Positions 17,898 through 25,688 of a DNA stretch of 64,000 nucleotides are shown in pieces (positions within the stretch are counted from its first letter, which is position 1; the number at the start of each line of letters is the position of its first letter). The DNA comes from Sedimentitalea sp042687825 (lineage in GTDB: Bacteria > Pseudomonadota > Alphaproteobacteria > Rhodobacterales > Rhodobacteraceae), in assembly GCF_042687825.1 (NCBI RefSeq), contig NZ_JBHUQE010000008.1:1-64000 (forward strand), read 5' to 3'. A program made the translations under genes and the position numbers. Under the pieces are notes generated by a model. The model did not search any database. It saw only the letters and a list, made by a program, of their open reading frames with translations, and was not told where the DNA came from.

Positions 17898-18803
17898 TCA
17901 GGCCGCGAAAACCCGGCTGGGATGCAGTTCGCCCGATTTGTAGATACCGACCGCCACCGCGCGGCCGTCCAGCGAGGCCCAGGCCTCGTCGCCGTATTCC
18001 ACGTCCGACGCCAGAACCAGGCCCGGGTTGCCATTGCGCAGGCGCGCCGCGCCCTCGGGCGTGCAGCGCAGTTCGGGCAGGTCGACCAACCCTTGCTCCA
18101 AGGGGCGCAGATACGCGTCCAATGCGGGTGTTTTGGCCATTTCGTCGATCTGGGCCACGCTGATCCCGTCTTCGACGTCAAACGGCCCCGACCAGATGCG
18201 CCGCAACTCTGTCACATGGCCATGACAGCCCAGTGCGGCGCCCAGATCGCGGGCGATCGAGCGCACATAGCCGCCCTTGCCGCAGGTCATTTCCAGAACC
18301 ACGTGATCGGCATCGGGACGGTCCACCAGCACCAGTTCCTCGACCCAGAGCGGCCGCGCCGCCAAGGTGACGTCTTCGCCGTCGCGCGCCAGCTTATAGG
18401 CCCGCTGACCGTCGATCTTGACGGCAGAGAATTTCGGCGGCACCTGCAGGATATCGCCCAGAAAGGGCTGCAGCGCCAGTTTGATCTCGTCGTCCGTGGG
18501 ACGCGCCGCGCTTTCGGCGATGATCTCGCCCTCGGCGTCGTCGGTATTGGTGGCCTGACCCAGCCGGACGGTGAACACATAGGCCTTGAGCGCATCCGTG
18601 ATATAGGGAACGGTCTTGGTCGCCTCGCCCAACGCCACCGCCAGAAGGCCGGTCGCCTCGGGGTCCAGCGTGCCCGCATGCCCGGCTTTCTTGGCCTCCA
18701 GCGCCCAGCGCACCTTGTTGACCACGGCGGTCGAAGTCATGCCCGCGGGCTTGTCCACCACCAGCCAGCCGGAAATGTCGCGGCCCTTGCGTTTGCGTCC
18801 CAT
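17898..18803 (-). CDS. truB: tRNA pseudouridine(55) synthase
   Basis: This 301-residue enzyme makes pseudouridine 55 in the T-loop of tRNAs. The N-terminal GWLVVDKPAGMTS and the catalytic-aspartate segment KKAGHAGTLDPEATGLL are intact, as are the TATDTDDAEG-like QATNTDDAEG and the GGYVRSIARDLG motif. Start at ATG 18803 gives the usual basic N-terminus MGRKRKGRDISG. It lies downstream of the rbfA unit, the usual rbfA-truB neighbourhood, but with an extra gene between them. Confidence 0.97.
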   Translation of the reverse strand: MGRKRKGRDISGWLVVDKPAGMTSTAVVNKVRWALEAKKAGHAGTLDPEATGLLAVALGEATKTVPYITDALKAYVFTVRLGQATNTDDAEGEIIAESAARPTDDEIKLALQPFLGDILQVPPKFSAVKIDGQRAYKLARDGEDVTLAARPLWVEELVLVDRPDADHVVLEMTCGKGGYVRSIARDLGAALGCHGHVTELRRIWSGPFDVEDGISVAQIDEMAKTPALDAYLRPLEQGLVDLPELRCTPEGAARLRNGNPGLVLASDVEYGDEAWASLDGRAVAVGIYKSGELHPSRVFAA

Positions 18804-18846
18804 GATGCCTCGTTTCTGTCCTGAGGGGCGCGGCCTAGCGCAAGCC

Positions 18847-18871
18847 ACTGGCCCTGTCAAACAGGGCCAGT
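18847..18871 (-). terminator. Hairpin after the phosphodiester glycosidase gene
   Basis: Perfect ten-base arms ACTGGCCCTG and CAGGGCCAGT face each other across a five-base loop, between the truB start and the stop of the next minus-strand gene. There is no T run, so it may terminate poorly or act as an RNA 3' stabiliser. Confidence 0.5.
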
Positions 18872-18879
18872 CAGATAGG

Positions 18880-19632
18880 TCAATCAGCCGGCTGGTTTGC
18901 GTCTATCACTACCCCGACGACGGGTCCCATGCGGAACCCCGGGTCGTTGCGGCCCAGCTGCGGCGCAAAAAGGCGCGAGATGCGCCCGTCGAAATACAAA
19001 GCGCTGGGCAGGTTCAGCGCATCGCGGAACAGGCTGCCGAATTCGTGAAAGGTGACCGGGTTGCGCGACATCACAAAGACCGCCCGCGTGCCATCGGCAT
19101 TGGTGCCGACACCGTTCCGGACATGACGCGAGGTGCTGTCCACCAGAAACCGCGGATGCAGCGCGCCGTCGATCACCAGCATCGGTCCGGACTGGGTGGC
19201 ATAGGTGCAATCGGGCCGGTCCTGCAGAAAGGCCTGGGTTTCGATCACGTCGGCCCGGCTATCGCGCAGACAAAAGATGCCATTGGGCACCAGCCCGAAA
19301 TTGCCCGGCCCCGGCCCCGGCACCACGCGCATTACCTCGGCGCCCTGTTCGACATAGTAGCCGACCGGCGCCCGGTCGTCGTGATACATGCCGGCATTCA
19401 TGGCAAAGCTCAGCCGTTTCCCCTGCGCCGCCAGCGCCTGGTCGATGGCCGAGAAATGACCATAGGGCACGCCGGTCTCGTCGCGCAGGAACAGCCGCAG
19501 ATCGGCGGTTTCCGCATCGACCTCGCACATTGTATAGGCGTTGCCCGCGTGGTCCAGATCGCGGCATTGCTGTGCCATGGCCGGCAGGGCCGCCAGGCTG
19601 GACAACAGGACGATCAGCGTGGCGCGTATCAC
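18880..19632 (-). CDS. Exported phosphodiester glycosidase-family (DUF2233/NAGPA) protein
   Basis: This 250-residue protein starts with a Sec signal peptide (MIRATLIVLLSSLAALPAMA) and carries the NAGPA/DUF2233 fold signatures SFAMNAGMYHDD, GPGPGNFGLVPNGIFCL, ATQSGPMLVIDG and the C-terminal ALYFDGRISRLF. Eukaryotic relatives cleave GlcNAc-1-phosphodiester; the bacterial substrate is unknown. Its start codon overlaps the stop of rbfA by four bases, so a periplasmic protein is translationally coupled to a ribosome maturation factor. It separates rbfA from truB. Confidence 0.88.
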   Translation of the reverse strand: MIRATLIVLLSSLAALPAMAQQCRDLDHAGNAYTMCEVDAETADLRLFLRDETGVPYGHFSAIDQALAAQGKRLSFAMNAGMYHDDRAPVGYYVEQGAEVMRVVPGPGPGNFGLVPNGIFCLRDSRADVIETQAFLQDRPDCTYATQSGPMLVIDGALHPRFLVDSTSRHVRNGVGTNADGTRAVFVMSRNPVTFHEFGSLFRDALNLPSALYFDGRISRLFAPQLGRNDPGFRMGPVVGVVIDANQPAD

Positions 19633-20024
19633 TCGTCGAGATCCCGGCGCACGGCGTCCTGGTTCAGCATCCGTCGGGTGTCGTCCATCCGGTCGAATGT
19701 CTCGTCCAGCTGAAACCGCAGATCGGGCGCGAATTTCAGCGCCAGCTTCTTGGCCACCTTGCGGCGCAGCTCGCCCTTGTTGCGGGCCAACAGCTTGAGC
19801 ACGTCCTCCTGCCCCTGCCCGCCCAGCGGCAGGACATAGGCGGTCGCCACCCGCAGATCCGGCGACGTGCGCACCTCGCCGACCGTGATCGAGATGCGGT
19901 TCAGGTCCGGGTCATGTACATCGCCGCGGGCCAGAACCTCGGACAGCGATCTGCGGATCAGTTCGCCGACGCGCAGCTGTCGTTGCGAAGGGCCGGGACC
20001 GTCATGAAACTTGTTCTTTGCCAT
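19629..20024 (-). CDS. rbfA: Ribosome-binding factor A
   Basis: This 131-residue KH-fold protein assists 30S subunit maturation. The family pattern is present: RQLRVGELIRRSLSEVLARGDVHD..., ITVGEVRTSPDLRVATAYVLPLG and LRFQLDETFDRMDDTRRML. It diverges from dapB with 85 bases between the start codons. Confidence 0.96.
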   Translation of the reverse strand: MAKNKFHDGPGPSQRQLRVGELIRRSLSEVLARGDVHDPDLNRISITVGEVRTSPDLRVATAYVLPLGGQGQEDVLKLLARNKGELRRKVAKKLALKFAPDLRFQLDETFDRMDDTRRMLNQDAVRRDLDE

Positions 20025-20109
20025 GCTGCCGGTCTAAGCCGAATGGCGGCCTTTGCCAAGCACGGCGCGAACGGTTAACCAGCGTGCAATTGCAACGGAG
20101 AGTCGCGAC

Positions 20110-20919
20110 ATGACACACAAACCCGGGATCGTCGTCACCGGCGCATCCGGCCGCATGGGCCAGATGCTGATCCGCACCGTCACCGAAAGCGACCGCGCCC
20201 AGCTGGTCGGCGCGGTCGAACGCCAGGGCCATCCCTGGGTCGGTCAGGATGTGGGCACCGCGATGGGCGGGGCGGAACTGGGCGTGACCGTGACCGATGA
20301 CGCACTAGAAGCCTTTGCCCGCGCCCAGGCGGTAATCGATTTCACCGCGCCCGAGGCCACGCTGGAATTCGCCACCCTGGCCGCGCAGGCAAGGCTGGTG
20401 CATGTGATCGGCACCACCGGATTCAGTGCCGAGCAGATCGCTCGGCTGACGCCGATCGGGCGTCACGCGGTCATCGTGCGCGCCGGCAACATGAGCCTGG
20501 GCGTCAATCTGCTGACGCAGCTGACACGCAAGGTCGCCGCCGCCCTGGACGAGGATTTCGACATCGAGATCGTTGAGGCGCATCATCACCACAAGGTCGA
20601 TGCCCCCTCGGGCACCGCCCTGATGCTGGGCGAGGCCGCGGCTCAGGGCCGCGGCGTGGCGCTGGACATGGTGGCCGACCGGGGCCGCGACGGCATCACC
20701 GGGGCACGCAAACCCGGCAATATCGGCTTTGCCGCCATTCGCGGCGGCGATATCGTGGGCGAACATGACGTGCTGTTCGCCGCCCCGGGCGAGCGGATCG
20801 TGCTGCGCCACATCGCGACCGACCGGGCGGTATTTGCCCGCGGGGCGCTCAAGGCGGCCCTATGGGGTCAGGGCCGCACCCCCGGCGAATATGACATGGT
20901 GGATGTGCTGGGGCTGTAA
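20110..20919 (+). CDS. dapB: 4-hydroxy-tetrahydrodipicolinate reductase
   Basis: This 269-residue enzyme reduces HTPA with NAD(P)H in lysine/diaminopimelate synthesis. The nucleotide motif GIVVTGASGRMGQMLI, the substrate-site segment VEAHHHHKVDAPSGTALMLGE and RGGDIVGEHDV are intact. ATG 20110 is preceded by GGAGA; an upstream in-frame start would cover the promoter region shared with rbfA. A strong palindrome 17 bases after the stop may end the transcript. Confidence 0.97.
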   Translation: MTHKPGIVVTGASGRMGQMLIRTVTESDRAQLVGAVERQGHPWVGQDVGTAMGGAELGVTVTDDALEAFARAQAVIDFTAPEATLEFATLAAQARLVHVIGTTGFSAEQIARLTPIGRHAVIVRAGNMSLGVNLLTQLTRKVAAALDEDFDIEIVEAHHHHKVDAPSGTALMLGEAAAQGRGVALDMVADRGRDGITGARKPGNIGFAAIRGGDIVGEHDVLFAAPGERIVLRHIATDRAVFARGALKAALWGQGRTPGEYDMVDVLGL

Positions 20920-20936
20920 CCCGACACCGGATCCGA

Positions 20937-20966
20937 ATGCGCGCGGGGCTGTAGCCCCGCGCGCAT
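20937..20966. terminator. 30-base perfect inverted repeat after dapB
   Basis: Arms of 14 bases (ATGCGCGCGGGGCT / AGCCCCGCGCGCAT) meet with only two bases between them. It lies between the dapB stop and the stop of the convergent secreted-protein gene, so it can act on both transcripts. No T run follows on either strand. Confidence 0.6.
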
Positions 20967-20998
20967 CAACTGCGGCATTTACCACGCCTGCGCCTTGA

Positions 20999-21589
20999 TC
21001 AGGCCGAGCGCAGCAGAACCTTGCTGGAGCCAATCGCATCGGCAATCTTGCTGTATTGCAGCGCCTTGCTTTCGGAGGCTTCGGCACTGCGCAGCAGCAG
21101 GGTTTCGGTATTGTCCAGAATCGCCCGCGCCTGGGCGTTGACGTTGGGCAGGGCCGCCGGATCGACCGGCGTCAGGGGCCGACTGGTCGAGACCGGGGTC
21201 TCGCCCTGGCTCACGGCCCGGCCCCTGGGCAAGGTCGAATCGCGGTTCGCCCGGGCCAGATCGGCCAGTTGGTCGGACGTGTCCTTGAGGATCGATTTGA
21301 CCTCGGAATAGTCGCTGTCCCGCGGGATTTCCCGGGAAATCGTTTCCAGTCGTTCCGCAAGGCAATCGACCTTGTAGGAGTCATTGTCCAGTTCGGCACA
21401 GAACTTCTGGGCAGCCGCGATATTGCCGGTCAACACTTCGGTGTAGTTTTTCGAGCCGAATTCGCCCGCGGGCAGGATCACGGTGTACACCAATCCGGGA
21501 CCCGGCACCTGCGCGGCGGCCGGCTGAGCGGCCAGCACCAGCGACAGCGCGGCAGTGGCGGCGCCTAATCCTTGCAATGCGGTTTTCAT
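20999..21589 (-). CDS. Secreted protein of unknown function
   Basis: I do not recognise a family. The 196-residue product has a Sec signal peptide (MKTALQGLGAATAALSLVLAAQPAAA) and a mature part rich in charged helices, with two cysteines (KFCAELDND and DCLAERLE) that could form a disulfide and a Pro/Thr/Ser-rich linker near residue 130. ATG 21589 was chosen because it starts the signal peptide; an upstream start adds 18 atypical residues. It lies head to head with another small secreted protein gene about 110 bases away. Confidence 0.75.
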   Translation of the reverse strand: MKTALQGLGAATAALSLVLAAQPAAAQVPGPGLVYTVILPAGEFGSKNYTEVLTGNIAAAQKFCAELDNDSYKVDCLAERLETISREIPRDSDYSEVKSILKDTSDQLADLARANRDSTLPRGRAVSQGETPVSTSRPLTPVDPAALPNVNAQARAILDNTETLLLRSAEASESKALQYSKIADAIGSSKVLLRSA

Positions 21590-21697
21590 GAAAATACTCC
21601 TGCTTTTCAAAAATTCTGCGGCTTCATGCATGACGTTGCCCAAGCCGTTGCTTCTCGCTATTGTGGCTGCATTGTAACAGGATTCGATTGTGGGGCT

Positions 21698-22042
21698 ATG
21701 GGCAAAATTTCAGCAACAATGATCGCAGGCGTATTGTCGGCAGGGTTTGCCGCCGGCGCATATGCCCAAGGGGCCGCAACCGCTGTTTCCGAGGCGCGGG
21801 TCAGGCTGGCCTGCGGAACCGGCCGGGTTATCGGGGCCGAAACCCTGGCCAACGGATCGATCCGTGTGACCTGCGAACAGCAGGCCCGGGTTCCCGCCGA
21901 ACTGGGTCTGGGCGGTCTGACCCCCGAAGCCACCGCCGCCATCGTCGCGACCGTTGTCCTGTTGCCGATCCTGCTGGATGACGACGACAGCAGCGGCACC
22001 ACTACCACATCATCAACGATGCCCAACTCTTCGAATCCCTGA
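21698..22042 (+). CDS. Small exported protein with acidic-Ser/Thr tail
   Basis: The 114-residue product is unrecognised. It has a likely signal peptide (MGKISATMIAGVLSAGFAAGAYA), a short domain with two cysteines (RLACGTGRVIG and IRVTCEQQA), a hydrophobic stretch AAIVATVVLLPILL that could span or enter a membrane, and a tail DDDDSSGTTTTSSTMPNSS. The same hydrophobic-acidic-Thr/Ser ending occurs in small Rhodobacteraceae envelope proteins. It diverges from the secreted protein at 20999..21589. Confidence 0.65.
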   Translation: MGKISATMIAGVLSAGFAAGAYAQGAATAVSEARVRLACGTGRVIGAETLANGSIRVTCEQQARVPAELGLGGLTPEATAAIVATVVLLPILLDDDDSSGTTTTSSTMPNSSNP

Positions 22043-22099
22043 TACCCGGGCAGTTCGATTTGACCGGCATGCCGGAGCACAGGACCCTGTACGTCGGCA

Positions 22100-22125
22100 T
22101 GCCCGATCCTTACGCGGATCGGGCA
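22100..22125. terminator. Hairpin between convergent genes
   Basis: Ten-base perfect arms TGCCCGATCC and GGATCGGGCA flank a six-base loop, between the stops of the small exported protein (plus) and the SDHAF4-like gene (minus). There is no T tract, so its role as a terminator is only likely. Confidence 0.5.
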
Positions 22126-22160
22126 ACCGCGTACGGACAGGTTCCTGACCTGCGGCGGCT

Positions 22161-22343
22161 CTAAAAGTCGATCGCCAGGCCCTTTTTTTCCCAATCACCA
22201 TAGCGCACCGGTTCGGGACCGTCGCGACCGCCCAGTTCCTTGGGCAGCGGGTCGGCCTTTTCGGCGGCCTTGCGCCGTTCATCAGCCTCGGCCAGAGCCC
22301 GCTGCGCGGCGGCGGGCAGATCACGTCGGGATGTCTCGGTCAT
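22161..22343 (-). CDS. DUF1674/SDHAF4-family protein
   Basis: This 60-residue protein ends with the diagnostic GPEPVRYGDWEKKGLAIDF of the DUF1674 family. Mitochondrial members (SDHAF4/Sdh8) assist flavinylated succinate dehydrogenase subunit A assembly; a similar role here is inference. ATG 22343 was chosen over 22397 because it gives the usual short, charged N-terminus. It diverges from rsmB with 89 bases between. Confidence 0.88.
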   Translation of the reverse strand: MTETSRRDLPAAAQRALAEADERRKAAEKADPLPKELGGRDGPEPVRYGDWEKKGLAIDF

Positions 22344-22432
22344 AGCGGGTTCCTTTGTGTCTGATGCGTGATATACGCCGCGCGCCGCGCCCTGCACAAG
22401 AGCAGCGCGACCACACTAAGGGGAAACGAAAC

Positions 22433-23698
22433 ATGGCAGAGACCGGCCTGGCGGCCCGACGCAGCGCGATTCACCTGCTGGATCAGGTTCTCGGAGAAGG
22501 CCGGCTGATCGCCGAATGCCTCTCTGCCGGCGCGCTTGACGCATTGCCGGCAGAGGACCGCGCGCGCGCCCAGCGTCTGGCGCTGGAGACCCTGCGCGGG
22601 TTGGAACGGGCCGACCGGCTGCTGAAAAAGCACCTGCGCAAAGCCCCGCCTCTGTCGGTGCGCAACGCGCTGCGGCTGGGCACGGTCGAGCTGTGCCACG
22701 GCGCGGCGGCGCATGGGGTGGTGAACGCACTGGTGCAGATCGTCGGCGCGCATCGGCGCCATGGCCAGCTCAAGGGGCTGGTCAACGCGGTGCTGCGCAA
22801 GATCGCCGCCGAGGGTCCACGGGCCTGGGCGGCCCTGCGCACGCCCCGGACGCCGAAATGGCTGCGCGCGCCTCTGGTTCAGGCCTGGGGGGCGACGGCC
22901 GTGGCCGCGATGGAGCAGGCACATTTCACCGGCGCGCCGCTGGATATCACCGGCAAGCCCGGAGCCGACCTTGGCGCATTGGACGGTACCGTCCTGCCGA
23001 CCGGATCGCTGCGGCTGCAAAGCCCGGGCCAGGTCTCGGCCCTGCCGGGATACCGGGACGGGACATGGTGGGTACAGGATGCCGCCGCCGCCCTGCCCGC
23101 GCGCATTCTGGCGCCGCAGCCGGGAATGACGGTGCTGGATCTATGCGCCGCCCCGGGCGGCAAGACCCTGCAGATGGCCGCCGCCGGGGCGGATGTCGTG
23201 GCGGTGGACAGTTCCGAACAACGGATGAAACGGCTGCGCGAAAATCTGGCACGCACGGAACTTAGCGCCGAGCTGCGCGTCGCCGACGCACTGGATCAGA
23301 GCGGACTCTATGACGCGGTTCTGCTGGATGCCCCCTGTTCGGCCACCGGCACGATCCGCCGCCACCCGGACCTGCCCCATGCCAAGGACGGCGCAGAATT
23401 CGCCGCCCTCATCGAATTGCAGGCCCGGATGCTGGCCCATGCCTGGACGCTGCTGCGCCCGGGCGGGCGGATGGTCTTTTGCACCTGTTCGCTGCTGCCC
23501 GACGAGGGCGAGGTCCAGATCGAGGACGCCCTGTCGGCGCATCCCGACATGGCGGCGGACAGGGCCGCGATGGACCTGCCGGGGATCGATCCGGACTGGA
23601 TCACCGCCGAAGGCGGGTTGCGCCTGCGTCCCGATTACTGGCCGGACCGGGGCGGCATGGACGGATTCTATATCGCCTGCCTGCGCAAGGCGGGCTGA
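22433..23698 (+). CDS. rsmB: RsmB-type rRNA (cytosine-5) methyltransferase
   Basis: This 421-residue protein joins an N-terminal NusB-like helical domain (RSAIHLLDQVL..., LGTVELCHGAAAHGVVNALVQI) to a C-terminal NOL1/NOP2/Sun methyltransferase domain. SAM site VLDLCAAPGGKTLQMAA, the DAPCSATGTIRRHPD motif and the catalytic-cysteine segment VFCTCSLLPDEGE are intact. It should methylate C967 of 16S rRNA; substrate specificity within the RsmB/NOP family is inferred. A GGGG ribosome site precedes ATG 22433. Confidence 0.92.
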   Translation: MAETGLAARRSAIHLLDQVLGEGRLIAECLSAGALDALPAEDRARAQRLALETLRGLERADRLLKKHLRKAPPLSVRNALRLGTVELCHGAAAHGVVNALVQIVGAHRRHGQLKGLVNAVLRKIAAEGPRAWAALRTPRTPKWLRAPLVQAWGATAVAAMEQAHFTGAPLDITGKPGADLGALDGTVLPTGSLRLQSPGQVSALPGYRDGTWWVQDAAAALPARILAPQPGMTVLDLCAAPGGKTLQMAAAGADVVAVDSSEQRMKRLRENLARTELSAELRVADALDQSGLYDAVLLDAPCSATGTIRRHPDLPHAKDGAEFAALIELQARMLAHAWTLLRPGGRMVFCTCSLLPDEGEVQIEDALSAHPDMAADRAAMDLPGIDPDWITAEGGLRLRPDYWPDRGGMDGFYIACLRKAG

Positions 23699-23825
23699 CC
23701 CGGATCGGCAAGCGGCAATGGGGGGCTGCAACACCCGCATCCAGGCCGATGCGTTTGGGCGGTGACTTGCCGCGCGCGGCATAGTAGGATTGCCGCAAAC
23801 GCCAAAGAGCGTAGAGGCAGAGCAG

Positions 23826-25571
23826 ATGTCGCATTCAGATCGTTTCGCGCAAGACCGCGCCCGGTTCCTGAACCGGCTTTATGCGCGGCTCAGCACCCGG
23901 CAAAAGGCAGCGATCGGTTTTGTCTCGCAGCCCGAACCTCGCACCATCGGGGATTTTTCGCGCGGCCGGCAGTTGCTGGCCGGCAATCTGTTATTCGCGG
24001 GCTTTCTGGTCCAGCAGCCCCCGGGCGCCGGCCTGTGGCAGGCCAAGGCGCCCGATCTCGCCTTTGACGCCGAACGCCACGGCTTTGCCTGGCTGGACGA
24101 TCTGGCGGCTGTGGGCGATGTCAGAGCGCGGGCCTGTGCTCAGGACTGGCTGTGGGGCTGGATCCGCGATTTCGGCCGCGGCCGCGGACCGGGCTGGACG
24201 CCGGATCTGACCGGCCGGCGGATCATCCGCTGGATCAATCACGCGATCTTTCTGTTGCGCGGTCAGGACAAACCGGACAGCGACGCGTTTTACCGCGCGC
24301 TGGCACGACAGAGCTGGTTTCTGTCCAAGCGTTGGCACAGCGCGGCGCCGGGATTGCCGCGTTTTGAGGCGCTGACCGGGCTGATCTATGCCGGGCTGTC
24401 CCTGGAGGGCAAGGAACGCCTGGCGGATCCGGCGGTGCGGGCGCTGGCGCGGGAATGTGACAGCCAGATCGATGCCGAGGGTGGCCTGCCAACGCGCAAT
24501 CCCGAGGATCTGCTCGAGGTCTTTACCCTGCTGACCTGGGCCGCGGCGGCGCTGCAGGAGGCGGGGCGCGACACCCCGCCGGCCCATCTGTCGGCGATCG
24601 CGCGCATCGCGCCGACCCTGCGCAGCCTGCGTCATGCCGATGGCGGGCTGGCGCGGTTTCACGGTGGCGGGCGCGGCTCTGAGGGCCGCCTGTATCAGGC
24701 GCTGGCCGCCAGCCAGATCAAACCGCGACCGCCGCAGGGGCTGGCTATGGGTTATGCCCGGATGTCAGCGGGCCGCACCAGCGTGATCATCGATGCCGCG
24801 CCGCCGCCGGCCGGTCCCGCCTCGGTCGATGCGCATGCCTCGACCCTGGCTTTTGAACTGACCTCGGGGCGGCGTCCGCTGATCGTGAATTGCGGCTCGG
24901 GCGCGTCCTTCGGCGCCGAATGGCGCCGGGCCGGACGCGCCACCCCGTCGCATTCAACGCTGTGCCTCAGCGGCTATTCCTGTGCGCGCCTGGCCGGTGC
25001 GGAACCCGAAACCGGCCAAGAGGAACTGGTCGATGGTGCGCGGCACGTGCCCGTCGAGATGCGTGAACGGGCTGAGGGGCCACGCTTTCAGGGCGGCCAT
25101 GACGGCTATGCCGCACAGTTCGGCCTGATCCATGCGCGCACCCTGGATCTGAGCCATGACGGTCGCGGGCTGAGCGGCGAGGACCTGCTCTTGACCATGG
25201 ATCAGGACGACCGGCGCCGCTTCGATCACGCCATGGACCGTGTCGGGCTGACCGGAATCGCCTTTGACCTGCGGCTGCATCTGCACCCCGAGGTCGATGC
25301 GACCCTGGATCTGGGCGGCGCCGCCGTGTCGATGGCGTTGAAAAACGGCGAAATCTGGGTGTTTCGCCACGACGGCCAATTCCAGCTGGCGCTGGAACCC
25401 GGAGTCTATCTGGAACCCGGCCGGCTGAAGCCGCGCGCCGCGCGGCAGATCGTATTGTCGGGCCGCGCCACGGATTACGCGACGCGCATCCGCTGGTCGC
25501 TGTCCAAGGCGCAAGAGACCGCCGTCGCGATGCGCGATCTGGCACAGGACGAACCGGTTCTGGAAAGCTGA
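23826..25571 (+). CDS. Heparinase II/III family protein
   Basis: This 581-residue protein belongs to the heparinase II/III-like family: an alpha/alpha-toroid-like N-terminal half (DWLWGWIRDFGRG, RIIRWINHAIFLLRGQD) and a C-terminal beta-sandwich with GRTSVIIDAAPPPAGP, HASTLAFELTSGRRPLIVNCG and TPSHSTLCL. Such proteins cleave acidic polysaccharides, but most alphaproteobacterial members next to purH are uncharacterised. No signal peptide is visible, so a cytoplasmic or non-canonical location is likely. The start at ATG 23826 follows an AGAGG site. It precedes purH by 117 bases. Confidence 0.9.
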   Translation: MSHSDRFAQDRARFLNRLYARLSTRQKAAIGFVSQPEPRTIGDFSRGRQLLAGNLLFAGFLVQQPPGAGLWQAKAPDLAFDAERHGFAWLDDLAAVGDVRARACAQDWLWGWIRDFGRGRGPGWTPDLTGRRIIRWINHAIFLLRGQDKPDSDAFYRALARQSWFLSKRWHSAAPGLPRFEALTGLIYAGLSLEGKERLADPAVRALARECDSQIDAEGGLPTRNPEDLLEVFTLLTWAAAALQEAGRDTPPAHLSAIARIAPTLRSLRHADGGLARFHGGGRGSEGRLYQALAASQIKPRPPQGLAMGYARMSAGRTSVIIDAAPPPAGPASVDAHASTLAFELTSGRRPLIVNCGSGASFGAEWRRAGRATPSHSTLCLSGYSCARLAGAEPETGQEELVDGARHVPVEMRERAEGPRFQGGHDGYAAQFGLIHARTLDLSHDGRGLSGEDLLLTMDQDDRRRFDHAMDRVGLTGIAFDLRLHLHPEVDATLDLGGAAVSMALKNGEIWVFRHDGQFQLALEPGVYLEPGRLKPRAARQIVLSGRATDYATRIRWSLSKAQETAVAMRDLAQDEPVLES

Positions 25572-25688
25572 ACCGCGGCGCTGCCGCACCAGCCTGACGC
25601 CCGGCCGGGGCGCGCGACAAACTTGCGGTTCAATCCCGTGGCGAATTGCACTATGCCCCGCGCAACAGGTGACAATCGAGGATCTGAC

